Shown: piece by piece, positions 45,807 through 55,244 of the stretch
Numbering within the stretch: the stretch's first letter is position 1
How the letters are laid out: each line of letters opens with the position of its first letter
From: Planctomycetota bacterium
GTDB taxonomy: Bacteria > Planctomycetota > PLA2 > JAEUHO01
Reading direction: 5' to 3'
Assembly: GCA_029259775.1 (NCBI GenBank)
Contig: JAJDEN010000005.1
Coordinates: forward strand, 173,203 to 237,202
DNA length: 64,000 nucleotides
The notes under the pieces: model-generated
Seen by the model: only the letters and a program-made list of their open reading frames with translations
Databases searched by the model: none
What the model was told of the DNA's origin: nothing
Translations under genes and position numbers: made by a program

Positions 45807-46990
45807 TCCGCTTCGAGCCTCTCATGCCAGGCTTTGAGCACCGCGGCCTGCTTCGTGGCCGAGAAGGTTTCCTTCCACGCGTCGCCGGCCTTCTCGCGCT
45901 GGGCGAGATCCCACGCCAGCGCGTCCTGGATCGTGTTCGAGATCGGCCGGAAGGTCAGCCCGGCCTTGATCGCCTTCTCGACGTTTACCCACGGGAGGTC
46001 CTTCACGGGCATCCAGTTGGGCATCTCCCGCCAGGCGCGCACCTTCTGCGCCTCGAGGAACGCCTCGTCGACCCACGTGAAGGTGACGTCCGTGCGGATG
46101 GCCGCCTTGCACCCGTGCAGGAACTCCTCGAACGACAGGTGGCCAGGGAAGCCGTTCGCGTTGAAGACGCCGGCCGTCTTCTGCTCGGCCAGGAGGACGC
46201 TCCATGCGCCCAGGTCCTTCACGTCGATGAACTGGCAATGCCCCTTGGGCTTGCCGGGTGCGAGCACCTCACCGCCACGATGGACCCGCAGGGGCCATGC
46301 GCCGAAGCGGCGCGTCGCGTCCCGGTCCCCCACGATCAGGCCGGGTCGCACGTTGGCCACGCGCCCGGGCATCGCCGCTTCGCAGGCCTGTTCGCACAGC
46401 GCCTTGAACGCGCCGTAGTCGAACCCCTTGTACTGGTCCCGCGGCTTGAGGTCGCCAAGGGAGCTGTTCTCATCGATCGGGTCGTTGCTCTTGCCAAAGC
46501 CCGGGTAGACCGAGATCGAGGAGATGAACACATAGTGCTTCACCTGCTTGGCCAGTTGCTTGGCCGAGGCCTCGACGAACTCGGGCCAGTAGCCCGACGT
46601 GTCGATGCACGCGTCCCATGTACGGCCCTCGAGGGACTTCAGATCGACCGGCTCCGCCTTGCGGCCACGGGCGGGGTTGCCATGGCTGCCCCGGTTCCCG
46701 CGGAGCTTCTCGAGCTTCGGGTACATGTTGGGATTGGACTTGCCGCGGTTGAAGAGGGTCACCTCGTGCCCGCGCGCCACGGCGTGATCGACGATGGCGG
46801 GGCCCAGGAAGCGCGTGCCGCCGAGGATCAGCAACTTGAGCTTGCCGGGCTTCTCGTCCGTCGGCGCGGCGGGTTCCTTCGCAGGCCCCGGCTTCGGATC
46901 CTCATCGGCGCGGGCCCCGCGTGCCAGGGCTCCGGCCGCCAACAGGGCTCCGGCGCTGAGCAGCGCGCGGCGTGTCGTCGAATCACTCAT
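45803..46990 (-). CDS. NAD-dependent epimerase/dehydratase-like protein with Tat-type signal
   Basis: A 395-residue protein. The N-terminus TTRRALLSAGALLAAGALAR is a twin-arginine-type signal, followed by a charged linker. The nucleotide-binding motif LLILGGTRFLGPAIVDHAV is near residue 55 and RGHEVTLFNRG follows, typical of extended SDR/epimerase proteins of the isoflavone-reductase and RNA-binding CSP41-like type. Export of a folded, cofactor-loaded enzyme is consistent with Tat. The substrate is unknown. Confidence 0.82.
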   Translation of the reverse strand: MSDSTTRRALLSAGALLAAGALARGARADEDPKPGPAKEPAAPTDEKPGKLKLLILGGTRFLGPAIVDHAVARGHEVTLFNRGKSNPNMYPKLEKLRGNRGSHGNPARGRKAEPVDLKSLEGRTWDACIDTSGYWPEFVEASAKQLAKQVKHYVFISSISVYPGFGKSNDPIDENSSLGDLKPRDQYKGFDYGAFKALCEQACEAAMPGRVANVRPGLIVGDRDATRRFGAWPLRVHRGGEVLAPGKPKGHCQFIDVKDLGAWSVLLAEQKTAGVFNANGFPGHLSFEEFLHGCKAAIRTDVTFTWVDEAFLEAQKVRAWREMPNWMPVKDLPWVNVEKAIKAGLTFRPISNTIQDALAWDLAQREKAGDAWKETFSATKQAAVLKAWHERLEAE

Positions 46991-47100
46991 GCGAGGCCTC
47001 CCAGGACGGGCGACACTCTACAGGTTCGGCAGGCTGGCCGGAACGAGCCTTGAGCCCCGGTGCGGCGCGGACGTAGGCTGCGGTCCAGGAGGACTCCTCT

Positions 47101-47466
47101 ATGCGTTACGCGATTGCCATTCTGACCTCGGCCCTGGTACTGACCGCCTGCGGGGGCGACGACGGGGCCGCCAAGAAGGCCAAGATCAAGAAGCTCGAGG
47201 CGCAGTACCAGCAGCTCAATGGGGAGATGGAAGCCAAGTTCACCGCTTGGCAGGAGACCCGCAACCTCGTCATCCCCGCTCGCAGTGCCTGGCTCAAGTC
47301 CAAGGGCACGGACGGCGAGGGGGAAGCGAAGGATGAGTTCGACCGGATCAATGCCGCGGCCATGGAAGCGTCCACGCTGCAAGACGGGCTGCGCATCCAG
47401 ATTCGCGACGTGAAGGACAAGCTCACCAAGCTGGGCTGGACGCAGAAGTCCAAGCCCAAGAAGTAG
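47101..47466 (+). CDS. Small lipoprotein with coiled coil
   Basis: A 121-residue protein with lipobox ALVLTAC (Cys 17). Residues about 27-50 (AKKAKIKKLEAQYQQLNGEM) and 90-115 are predicted coiled coil from their heptad-like pattern. No conserved family is recognised. AGGAGGA sits 8 bp before the ATG. Role in the envelope unknown. Confidence 0.65.
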   Translation: MRYAIAILTSALVLTACGGDDGAAKKAKIKKLEAQYQQLNGEMEAKFTAWQETRNLVIPARSAWLKSKGTDGEGEAKDEFDRINAAAMEASTLQDGLRIQIRDVKDKLTKLGWTQKSKPKK

Positions 47467-47538
47467 CGGGCCGGCGCCGCGCCCGGTCGCGAGGCTTCTC
47501 GATGGCGGCGTTGGCTACGTAGCGCGGCTTGCGGTGGG

Positions 47539-48474
47539 CTACTTGATCCGGCGGATCGAGAGGATCTTGACCGGCTCGACGGGCTTCGCCCCGCCGCCGA
47601 CCTTGACCCCACCGATCTTGTCGACGATCTCCTGCCCCTTGGTCACCTTGCCGAACACGGTGTGCTTGCCCGTCAGCCACGGCGTGTCCGCCAGGTTGAT
47701 GAAGAACTGCGAGCTGTTCGTGTTCGCCCCGGCGTTGGCGAGCGCGAGGTTGTACTTCATCGGCGGCACGGACTCGAGCGTGTCGTTGTACTTGTAGCCT
47801 TGGATCTCGTAGAGCTCCTTGAGCGTCAGCGACTCGAGCTTCAGCTTGATCTCGCCCTCGCGCTTCTTCTGCGCGGGAACGTCCAGATGATTGATCTTCA
47901 TCGACTTCAAGACGGGCAAGAGCACGTTGCGCTGCCAGTCCATCTGGCTGCGGACACCCAGGTACTGATGCGGGCGGCCCCGGTTCAGGATCTTGATCTT
48001 GTCGAGCCCAAGCTTCTTGGCGTTGATCTCGTCCGCGTACATGAAGCCCGCATCCCCGGTGCCATTGCCCCGGGGGCAGCCGCCCTGCAGCATGAAGCCC
48101 TTGATCACGCGGTGAAAGCCCAGGCCGTCGAAGAAGGGCTTGCTGATCGTGACCTGGTTCTTGGGATCCCGGACGTCGGTGAACGTCCCCTTGCCTTCGG
48201 CCAGACCGAGGAAGATCTCGACGGTCTTGGGCGCTGCCTTGGGCCACAGCTCGACCTCGATGTCCCCCATCGAGGTCTTGATCAAGGCCTTGGTGGCAGC
48301 AGCGGTCTTGAGCTCCAGGGGCTTGCCCTTCTTCTTGGTGAGCTTCCCGGGGGCCTTCTTGGCGAGTTCCTTGGCGGGCTTCTTCTCGGGCAGGGGTGCC
48401 TTGCCATCGTCAGCGAGGACGGCGGGCGCCGCGGCGAGCAGGCAAAGGACCAGGGGCAGCAGGAATCGACGCAT
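47539..48474 (-). CDS. Secreted cyclophilin-type peptidyl-prolyl isomerase
   Basis: A 311-residue protein with a signal peptide (RRFLLPLVLCLLAAAPAVLA) and a Lys-rich linker to residue 60. The cyclophilin core starts IKTSMGDIEVELWPKAAPKTV and has FHRVIKGFMLQGGCPRGNGTG, then NTNSSQFFINLADTPWLTGKHTVFGKVTKG at the end. It carries an insertion of about 100 residues between these halves, longer than usual. It assists folding of exported proteins. Confidence 0.9.
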   Translation of the reverse strand: MRRFLLPLVLCLLAAAPAVLADDGKAPLPEKKPAKELAKKAPGKLTKKKGKPLELKTAAATKALIKTSMGDIEVELWPKAAPKTVEIFLGLAEGKGTFTDVRDPKNQVTISKPFFDGLGFHRVIKGFMLQGGCPRGNGTGDAGFMYADEINAKKLGLDKIKILNRGRPHQYLGVRSQMDWQRNVLLPVLKSMKINHLDVPAQKKREGEIKLKLESLTLKELYEIQGYKYNDTLESVPPMKYNLALANAGANTNSSQFFINLADTPWLTGKHTVFGKVTKGQEIVDKIGGVKVGGGAKPVEPVKILSIRRIK

Positions 48475-48592
48475 CAGAGCTCCTTCGGCGGGGCCCAGGA
48501 TTCTCCCCGATCCGGCGGGTGACGAAAGGAATCACTCGCGGTCCCGCTTGCACCCCTGGATGGGGCCTTGCTCGCAACCCCTTGATGGGCCT

Positions 48593-48619
48593 ACCCTTGC
48601 GGCGTCGTAAGGGTTTTTT
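48593..48619 (+). terminator. Intrinsic-terminator-like hairpin in the leader of the PEGA gene
   Basis: ACCCTT at 48593-48598 pairs with AAGGGT at 48609-48614, with a 10-nt loop, followed directly by a run of six T on the plus strand. It lies 123 bp upstream of the PEGA lipoprotein start and not at the end of any plus-strand gene, so it could end a small leader RNA or act as an attenuator. The remaining 267-bp intergenic region shows no coding signal. Confidence 0.4.
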
Positions 48620-48741
48620 GGAGCTAGGCAGAAACGGGCGCCTCGCTGCGCCGCTTAGAAGATCAAACGGGACCTGCTAGATCGCCATGACGGCGGTACT
48701 GCTGGATGGCACCCGATCGAATCGACAGTTGGAGGTGACTC

Positions 48742-50937
48742 ATGACGACGAGAGCGACAATCGCAGCCACGGCCTACGCCGTAATGCTAGCGCTCACGCT
48801 CGCGGCCTGCGGATCGGAAAGCGCCAAGACGGCGACGACCGCGAACATCACGTTCAAGACGGACCCGGCAGCGGAAGTCTGGATTGACGGCAAGAACGCA
48901 GGCATGTCGCCCGTCGTCATCGCCGTCGATGCGGGCTCCCATGATGTGGTCCTGAAGGCAGCGGGTTTCAAGAACGAACGTGCACGGATCGACGTGGAGG
49001 CCGGCAAGGACATCACGGTCGAAGCCGGGCTGACGCTCGATGGCACGGACGTGGCGGCGTACAAGCGCCTCCTGGCGGGTCTCGGCATCGAGCACGAGCC
49101 GGCTGGCGAGGTGAGGGTCCACCGCGGCGCCGGCACGCCCCCCGTGATGATCTACTGGCCGCGTGGCAAGATGCGCCTGAGCGCGATCTCCACCTACCGG
49201 TTCGAGGTCACGCCGGACTACGAGAACGATGCGTACGTCGAGTTCCGCAAGGGTTCGAAGGTGCTGCACCGCGAGCCGTTCATCGCCAACGACCTGGTGA
49301 TGGAGAAGGTGATCCCGGGGACCGTCCTCGAGGCCATCAGCAAGCGCGGCGGCACGTACCGTGTCGTGCTGAACTTCGACTCGAAGCGCAAGAAGGACAT
49401 CGTCGCGGAGTTCACGGTCGACCGTACGAAGAAGGTCGACAAGCTCTTGGCGAAGATCCGCAAGCGCCAGGTGTACCGGCGCGCCAACCCGTTGATGCGT
49501 CAGCTCGCCGAGATCGAGCGCCTGCAGAACGTGCGTCACTACGCCGAGGCTCTGTCGCGCTCACTGAGCGTCGTCAACACGTGGCCCGACACGGAGATGC
49601 CCTTCAAGAACATCGCGGCGTGCTGCGAGCGACTGAAGCTCAAGGAAACCCAGCTCTACCAGGACGTGGCAGCCCAGCTGCGAGGTTCCGGCGCGAGCAA
49701 GCTGCGTCCGGGCCTCAACCCGGGCGCGCGCAGCACGGGCGACGCCGGTACGGGCCAGGGCAATGGCCTGCCCCCCTCCGTCGTCGCTCCGCGCGTCAGG
49801 GAAGACAAGGGCAGTGGCTTCGGCAAGAGCGGTATGGGCGTCACGCCCACACCGGAGGCGCAGAAGCGTCAGCCTGGACCGATCGAGGACACCCCGGGTG
49901 GCGGCGCTGGCACCGACAGTGACGCCACGGGGACGGACGCCACGGGGACGGACTCGACGGGCCTGCCGGCTGGCCGAACGGGCGACGCGAGGCCGAACCC
50001 CGAGTTGGACCAGCTGAAGGCCGAGTTGGCGGCCGCCGAGGAGGGCGCTGGTCATGTTGACGATGCGATGCAGCGTGCGCTGGATGCTCAGAAAGAGCTG
50101 GAGAAGTTCCAGGGCTATGAGCAAACGATGCAAGAGAAGCTCGCGGACGCGAACAAGGCTGTCAAGGACCTCGAGCAGAAGGAACTGGACACCCCCGGAT
50201 CCGTCACGGCCGCTGAGCTGAAGTCAGCCAAGGAGGCGGCCGCTGAGGCCGATCGCCTGAGGGGCCAGGTCCAAGGGCAGGTAGCTGAAGCCGAGAAGGC
50301 GGCTACCGAGGCCAGGAACGCCAGCAGCGATCTCATCAGCAAGGTGGGCACGCAAGCCGACAACGCCGTCAAGATCCAGGAGCTCAAGAACCGCATCGAG
50401 GAGACGGAGTCCGCTGACGTCGTCGGCAAGACCACGCCCGGGACCGATACGTCCGGAACGGGTCTTCCCGGAACGATTGTTCCCGGCGCCGGTCTTCCCG
50501 GCACGGGTCTTCCCGGCGTTGTTCCCGGGATCGACCCTGCCACAGGCAAGCCGATCGACCCGAACGCCAAGGATCCGGAGTCGGTGCAGCATCAGATCGA
50601 GAGCGCCCGTCAGGGCCTCCAGAGCCTGATGGACTCCCTGAACCGCGATCAGCAGGAGCTGAAGGATGTGTCGCTCGCCGCCGAGCAGGCGGCCAAGGTG
50701 GCCGCCGATGCCGAGGCACGTCTGGAAGCGGCCATCGCCGCCGGCAAGCCGCAGACCGAGATCGACGCGATCGAGACCGAGATCAGCCAAGCGATTGCCG
50801 AGAAGGCTCGCGCGCAGATGGAGGCCGCCCGTGTTCAAGGTGCGATCGATCGCAATCAAGCGCGCAATGCGGAGAGCGTCGCCGAAGCGCGGAGGCTCGT
50901 CGAGGAGGCCGAGGCGGCCGAGCGGGCCGGCAAGTAG
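48742..50937 (+). CDS. PEGA-domain lipoprotein with long coiled coils and pentapeptide repeats
   Basis: A 731-residue lipoprotein (lipobox ALTLAAC). Residues about 33-85 form a PEGA domain (ANITFKTDPAAEVWIDGKNA), a surface-protein module. From about 410 there are Ala/Glu/Lys-rich heptads typical of long coiled coils. These are interrupted by two short repeat tracts, one of GTDAT-type units (49921-49965) and one of GLPGT/IVPGA units (50461-50520). GGAGG precedes the ATG. It probably forms an elongated envelope or cell-surface structural protein (inference). Confidence 0.75.
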   Translation: MTTRATIAATAYAVMLALTLAACGSESAKTATTANITFKTDPAAEVWIDGKNAGMSPVVIAVDAGSHDVVLKAAGFKNERARIDVEAGKDITVEAGLTLDGTDVAAYKRLLAGLGIEHEPAGEVRVHRGAGTPPVMIYWPRGKMRLSAISTYRFEVTPDYENDAYVEFRKGSKVLHREPFIANDLVMEKVIPGTVLEAISKRGGTYRVVLNFDSKRKKDIVAEFTVDRTKKVDKLLAKIRKRQVYRRANPLMRQLAEIERLQNVRHYAEALSRSLSVVNTWPDTEMPFKNIAACCERLKLKETQLYQDVAAQLRGSGASKLRPGLNPGARSTGDAGTGQGNGLPPSVVAPRVREDKGSGFGKSGMGVTPTPEAQKRQPGPIEDTPGGGAGTDSDATGTDATGTDSTGLPAGRTGDARPNPELDQLKAELAAAEEGAGHVDDAMQRALDAQKELEKFQGYEQTMQEKLADANKAVKDLEQKELDTPGSVTAAELKSAKEAAAEADRLRGQVQGQVAEAEKAATEARNASSDLISKVGTQADNAVKIQELKNRIEETESADVVGKTTPGTDTSGTGLPGTIVPGAGLPGTGLPGVVPGIDPATGKPIDPNAKDPESVQHQIESARQGLQSLMDSLNRDQQELKDVSLAAEQAAKVAADAEARLEAAIAAGKPQTEIDAIETEISQAIAEKARAQMEAARVQGAIDRNQARNAESVAEARRLVEEAEAAERAGK
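49921..49965 (+). repeat. 15-bp tandem repeats encoding DATGT
   Basis: Two identical 15-base units (GACGCCACGGGGACG) at 49921-49950 are followed by a diverged third, all in frame within the PEGA lipoprotein gene. Confidence 0.8.
50461..50520 (+). repeat. 15-bp periodic repeats encoding GLPGT-like pentapeptides
   Basis: Four 15-base units, GGTCTTCCCGGAACG and variants, encode GLPGT, IVPGA, GLPGT and GLPGV in frame. The products resemble collagen/elastin-like flexible linkers between coiled-coil segments of the PEGA lipoprotein. Confidence 0.8.
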
Positions 50938-51103
50938 CAAGCCGTACGCATCAACCTAGCCCGTACGACCGGAGGCTCTCCGGCACGACGGGTGCCATCC
51001 ACGAGGCGGCGGTCCCACAAGGGGCCGCCGCCTCAACTCGGTTTTGGGGCGCTCCGCTTCCTTCACGGCGTAGGGTCATGCCTCGCCCAGGGGCGGAGCG
51101 CGC

Positions 51104-52366
51104 ATGAACTACCCCGACTTCCTCCGCCGCGAGTGGCGCTTCCTGAACTTCGCGTTCGCGCTCACGTTTTTCAGCAGCCTCGGCCAGACGTACTTCATCT
51201 CGGTCTTCGGCGGCGAGATCCGGGACACGTTCACGATCACCGATGGCGACTTCGGCCTGATCTACATGATCGCCACGCTCACCAGCGCGGTCCTCCTCTC
51301 CACCTTGGGTCGCGCGATCGACGTCATCGATCTGCGGCTCTGGACCCTGCTGGTGTGCAGCGCCGCCATCGGCGCCTGCTTCCTGATGAGCATCGCCACG
51401 GGCCTCGGCCTGCTCGTGCTCGGCATCTTCGCCGTGCGCCTCACGGGCCAGGGCCTCATGGGGCACACCGCCTTCACCTCGATGGGCCGCTACTACGACG
51501 CCCACCGCGGCAAGGCGCTGAGCATCGCCGCGCTGGGTTTCGCGGCAGGATCGGGCGTCTTCCCGCGCTTCGCGGTCTGGCTGCTCGAACAGTTCACCTG
51601 GCGGGAGGCGTGGTTCGCCCTCGGCGTGGGCCTCGCCTGCTTCCTCGTGCCCTACGCCTTGTGGCTGCTGCGCGGCCACACGGAGCGGCATCGCCGCCTG
51701 CAGGAACGGGCCACGGCGGATCACGACCTGCGCCAGGCCCGAGCGGCCGGCCCCGGAGACGACGACGACAGCCCGCAGCAATGGACGCGCGCCCAGGTGC
51801 TGCGCGACGCGCGCTTCTATCTGCTGCTTCCCGCAGTGCTCTCCCCCACGTTCATCCTCACCGGCTTCATCTTCCACCAGGTGCGCTTGGCCGAGTCCAA
51901 GGGCTGGAGCCTCGAGATGCTCACCGCGGCGTTCGTACCCTTCGCCATCGTGCAGTCGGCCGCCTCGCTCTACCTCGGCGCCCGCGTCGATCGCCTGGGT
52001 GCACGCAAACTGGCCAGGCTCTACCTGATCCCGCTGGCCCTTGGCATGGCGGTGCTCGCCCTGTTCGACGCGCCGGGTGCCGCGTGGGTCTACATGGTGC
52101 TGGCCGGAGCCACGGCCGGGGCGGCGGCTCCCATCAGCGGCTCGCTCTGGGCCGAGATGTACGGCGTCCTGCACCTGGGCTCGATCCGGGCGCTCTCGTC
52201 CTCGCTGATGATCGTCTCGACCGCCCTGGCGCCCTTCGTCCTGGGCTGGCTCATGGACCGTGGCGTGCGCCTGGAGACGCTCGCCTGGGGATCGTTCGCC
52301 TACGTGTTGCTCGGCCTGATCCTCATCGCTCTGGCCTTGGCGCGCCCGACGCCGCGGCCCAGGTAG
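51104..52366 (+). CDS. MFS transporter
   Basis: A 420-residue protein with about twelve transmembrane segments and the loop signatures LGRAIDVIDLR and LGARVDRLGARK in equivalent positions of each half, typical of the major facilitator superfamily. It lies 28 bp upstream of the Nfu gene. It resembles small-solute or oxalate/formate-like MFS exporters, but the substrate cannot be assigned. Confidence 0.82.
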   Translation: MNYPDFLRREWRFLNFAFALTFFSSLGQTYFISVFGGEIRDTFTITDGDFGLIYMIATLTSAVLLSTLGRAIDVIDLRLWTLLVCSAAIGACFLMSIATGLGLLVLGIFAVRLTGQGLMGHTAFTSMGRYYDAHRGKALSIAALGFAAGSGVFPRFAVWLLEQFTWREAWFALGVGLACFLVPYALWLLRGHTERHRRLQERATADHDLRQARAAGPGDDDDSPQQWTRAQVLRDARFYLLLPAVLSPTFILTGFIFHQVRLAESKGWSLEMLTAAFVPFAIVQSAASLYLGARVDRLGARKLARLYLIPLALGMAVLALFDAPGAAWVYMVLAGATAGAAAPISGSLWAEMYGVLHLGSIRALSSSLMIVSTALAPFVLGWLMDRGVRLETLAWGSFAYVLLGLILIALALARPTPRPR

Positions 52367-52394
52367 ATTGGGCGTCGCCGCAGGAGGCCTAACC

Positions 52395-52949
52395 GTGAGC
52401 ATCAGCGTCACTCTCGAGTTCACCCCGAACCCCGACACCCTGAAGTACGTCGTGTCCGCGCCACTGCTCGAGCGCGGTGTGCTGGACTTCACCGACGTCT
52501 CGCAGGCCGAGGGCGCCCCGCTGGCGCAGCGCCTGTTCGCCGTCGCCGGCGTCAAGGCCGTCATGCTCGCCACGGACTTCGTCACCGTCACCGTCACCGG
52601 CCAGGAGGTGATGATGGAGGTCAATGCCGCGATGCTGCGCGAGATCCGCGAGCATCTCGAGGCCGGCGAGCCCATCGTGACCGACGCGCTCAAGCCCCAG
52701 GGCGAGCACGGCGAGGACAACTCCCACGTGGCCCAGCAGGTCATCGCGATCCTGGATGCCCAGATCCGCCCCGCCGTCGCACGCGACGGCGGCGACATCG
52801 TCTTCGATCGCTTCGAGAACGGCGTCGTCTACCTCGAGCTGAAGGGCTCCTGCCAGGGCTGCCCCAGCTCGACAGCGACGCTCAAGATGGGCATCGAGCA
52901 GCACCTGCGCGAGGTGATCCCGGAAGTCCAGCAGGTCGAAGCGGTCTAG
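52395..52949 (+). CDS. NfuA-like iron-sulfur cluster scaffold
   Basis: A 184-residue protein with a GTG start preceded by CAGGAGG (52381-52387). Residues 1-85 match the Nfu N-terminal domain (SISVTLEFTPNPDTLKYVV). Residues about 110-184 are the NifU-like domain with the cluster-binding CxxC in GSCQGCPSST. Eukaryotic-type Nfu proteins share this two-domain order. It carries nascent 4Fe-4S clusters to target enzymes. It is probably co-transcribed with the MFS gene. Confidence 0.92.
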   Translation: MSISVTLEFTPNPDTLKYVVSAPLLERGVLDFTDVSQAEGAPLAQRLFAVAGVKAVMLATDFVTVTVTGQEVMMEVNAAMLREIREHLEAGEPIVTDALKPQGEHGEDNSHVAQQVIAILDAQIRPAVARDGGDIVFDRFENGVVYLELKGSCQGCPSSTATLKMGIEQHLREVIPEVQQVEAV

Positions 52950-53068
52950 ACCTCGGCTGCGGCCGGCGCAGCGAGAGCATCGCCGGCCTCGCTACGAGGT
53001 CAGCCCCTAGCCACGCCGACGGTCCCATTACACGCAGACGGCTACGATCCTCCGCATCGGAGGTTCCC

Positions 53069-54238
53069 ATGCGCTCCCTGTTCCTCGCGGCACTGCTCCT
53101 CGTGGCCTCGCTGTCGCTCGTCCTGACCGCGCCGTCCGCTCCCGCGCTGGCCGAGGACGGGCCCGAGATCCCGCTCGTCAAGGTGCCGACCTACGGCATC
53201 CCCGACATCGCGCCGGCCAAGGAGGAGCGTCCGCCCGGTTGGTCGCCCGTGACCCAGAGCGGCGTCATCCCCAAGGGAGCCCCCACCGTCGGCGCGCTGC
53301 TCGCGATCGCGCGCAAGGCCAACATCGGATCCGAGCACTTCGCTGTACGCAGCCTGCCGTTCCAGCGCGGCGAAGGCGAGAAGCGTGAGGCCGTCCTGCT
53401 GACGCTGGTGGCGGTGAACGAGAACCCCGCCGCGTTCACGAGCGCCGTGGCCGACGCCGCGGTGGACGGCGGCTGGGTCGCCCGCGAGATGGGCAGCCCG
53501 ATGCGGGTCATGCTCCTCTGGGGCAGCTCCAAGCAAGCCGCCCACGAGGTACGTGATTGGCTCGTGGGTCGCGTCATGCTGCGGACCTGCAAGAACGCGT
53601 TCGACAAGGTCGTCGCGTCGCAGCAGCAGCAGAGCCGCGCGCTCTACGTGCAGGGCGTGGAGTTGATCAACCGTGCCCGGGCCATCGAGCCGGATGCCGG
53701 CGTCTATCACGCCCTACGTGCCCGCATGCTGCAAGGGCGCAACGACGCCGCCGCGCTGGCCTCGTACCGACGCGCGCTCGCCAAGGACGTGATCATTCCG
53801 CCGCCGGCGAAGTGGAAGGTGCTCGCCTGTGCGCGCCTCGGCCAGATGCTGCTGAACCAAGCCAAGAAGGAGGACTTGCCGGAAGCGCTCGCCGTGCTCG
53901 AGGCTGCCGTTGCGCTGGAGAAGCACAACGCCAGTCCGATCGACCGTTTCGGCGCGCGCTACAACTTGGCCTGCACGCACGTTCGCATGGGCACGCTCGA
54001 GGCCGCCTTCGCGCTGCTCGACACCTCGCTCGCCTACGCACGAAAGCACCTGGGCACGCAGTATCCGTTCCACTTCGTCCACGCGCGCGACAAGGACCCC
54101 GACATGGCGCCGCTCCGCAAGGACGAGCGCTTCGCGAAGATCATGGCCAAGTACGACCCGGACGCCGCAGCGGCCAAGCCTGCCGCGAAGCCCGGCGAGA
54201 CGCCGGAAGAGAAGCCCGAAGAGAAGAAGGACCGCTAG
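53069..54238 (+). CDS. Secreted TPR-like protein of unknown function
   Basis: A 389-residue protein with a signal peptide (MRSLFLAALLLVASLSLVL). GGAGG precedes the ATG. The C-terminal half has tetratricopeptide-like helices (YVQGVELINRARAIEPDAGV, YNLACTHVRMGTLEAAFALL) ending in a KEERFAKIMAKYDPD-like segment common in TPR proteins with PD40 partners. The tail is Pro/Glu/Lys-rich. No enzymatic motif. Its stop overlaps by 4 bases with the convergent DUF2071 gene. Confidence 0.68.
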   Translation: MRSLFLAALLLVASLSLVLTAPSAPALAEDGPEIPLVKVPTYGIPDIAPAKEERPPGWSPVTQSGVIPKGAPTVGALLAIARKANIGSEHFAVRSLPFQRGEGEKREAVLLTLVAVNENPAAFTSAVADAAVDGGWVAREMGSPMRVMLLWGSSKQAAHEVRDWLVGRVMLRTCKNAFDKVVASQQQQSRALYVQGVELINRARAIEPDAGVYHALRARMLQGRNDAAALASYRRALAKDVIIPPPAKWKVLACARLGQMLLNQAKKEDLPEALAVLEAAVALEKHNASPIDRFGARYNLACTHVRMGTLEAAFALLDTSLAYARKHLGTQYPFHFVHARDKDPDMAPLRKDERFAKIMAKYDPDAAAAKPAAKPGETPEEKPEEKKDR

Positions 54239-54966
54239 GCCAGCCGGGTGCCCCGGCGCACCAGGATGTCCGAGCCCTCGGCCACGAAGACGCTCGTGGG
54301 CGTACTCGCCAGGGTCTCGACGAAGCGCTCGCCGTACAGCGCGGCAACATCGCAGTCGAGGGCTGCGTCCGTCGCCGTCCACACGCGCCACGGCGGATGC
54401 TCGACAGCGTACTCGTCCGTGCGCGCGTCCCCACGGCGCGTGTAGCCCCAGTAGTGCTCCGCGATGAACGCCGCTTCCGAGCCGACGGCCGGCAACGCGG
54501 GATCGCCCTGGAAGCTCGCGCGCAGTCCTTGCCAGCGACCGTCCACCTTCCACTCGTACGCGACATGCCCCGGTGCACCGTTCGTCGGATCGACGACGTC
54601 GTGCCGCATGGGAAGCGCGACGTAGTTCTCGCCGTACGCGCGCCGGGCCACCCACGCCAACATGCGCCGCGGTACGAGTTCCTTCACGAACACGACGCCG
54701 CGACGCCAGCCCTCGGGTGCCCTTCGCCGCACGTAGAAGCGCAGGTTCACCTCGTCGAAGTTCGCGTGGAACGGCACCGGCACACCCAGCACCCGCGCGC
54801 GCAGGAACCGGAAGCCCACGACGCTGACCCACGTACGGCCCTTGTGGAAGTCGAGCTCCGTACCTGCGGGGACGTGCCCTTCGAGGACGGCAGGATCGAC
54901 CTCGTAGTTGAGCATCGCGAGCCGCTGCCAGACGGCGCGTAGGAAGATCCCTCGCTGCTTGTCCAT
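54235..54966 (-). CDS. DUF2071 (YqjF-like) family protein
   Basis: A 243-residue protein. The N-terminus (IFLRAVWQRLAMLNYEVDPA), the central VSVVGFRFLRARVLGVPVPF and VNLRFYVRR segments are characteristic of DUF2071/YqjF, an acetoacetate-decarboxylase-like fold of unknown role. The length is normal for the family. Confidence 0.82.
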   Translation of the reverse strand: MDKQRGIFLRAVWQRLAMLNYEVDPAVLEGHVPAGTELDFHKGRTWVSVVGFRFLRARVLGVPVPFHANFDEVNLRFYVRRRAPEGWRRGVVFVKELVPRRMLAWVARRAYGENYVALPMRHDVVDPTNGAPGHVAYEWKVDGRWQGLRASFQGDPALPAVGSEAAFIAEHYWGYTRRGDARTDEYAVEHPPWRVWTATDAALDCDVAALYGERFVETLASTPTSVFVAEGSDILVRRGTRLA

Positions 54967-55244
54967 GCCGCCATCCTAGGGATCCATGGTCAGGAACCGC
55001 CCGGAAAGCCCGGTTCGTCGGCTTGACGTGGCGACGCACCGCGCCCGCCCAACGGCTGGAAAAGCTCGCCAGGGCTCTCGGACGGCTGCTACTGTCCCGT
55101 CGTCTCGATTCTCGCTTGGCGCCTTGCCCAGGGAAGCATCCCTGCGCATCGATGCCCGGAGCGGCTTCTGAGCGTCAAGGAAACCGTTCGCCCCCGAGCA
55201 CGCGCGTCGTGTCCTCATGCTGGGCGAACCCGTTGGATACCCCC
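54967..55244 (+). other. Non-coding leader region upstream of the RRM gene
   Basis: This 278-bp divergent region between the DUF2071 gene and the RRM protein has no convincing coding sequence. Long 5' leaders are typical of cold-inducible RNA-binding protein and cold-shock genes, so a structured regulatory leader is possible. I see no clear promoter boxes and no strong Shine-Dalgarno before the RRM ATG. Confidence 0.25.

Noticed and set aside
48687..48887. Small frame overlapping the PEGA gene start
   Set aside because: It is out of frame with the PEGA gene, has no conserved pattern, and lies over a leader and signal peptide.
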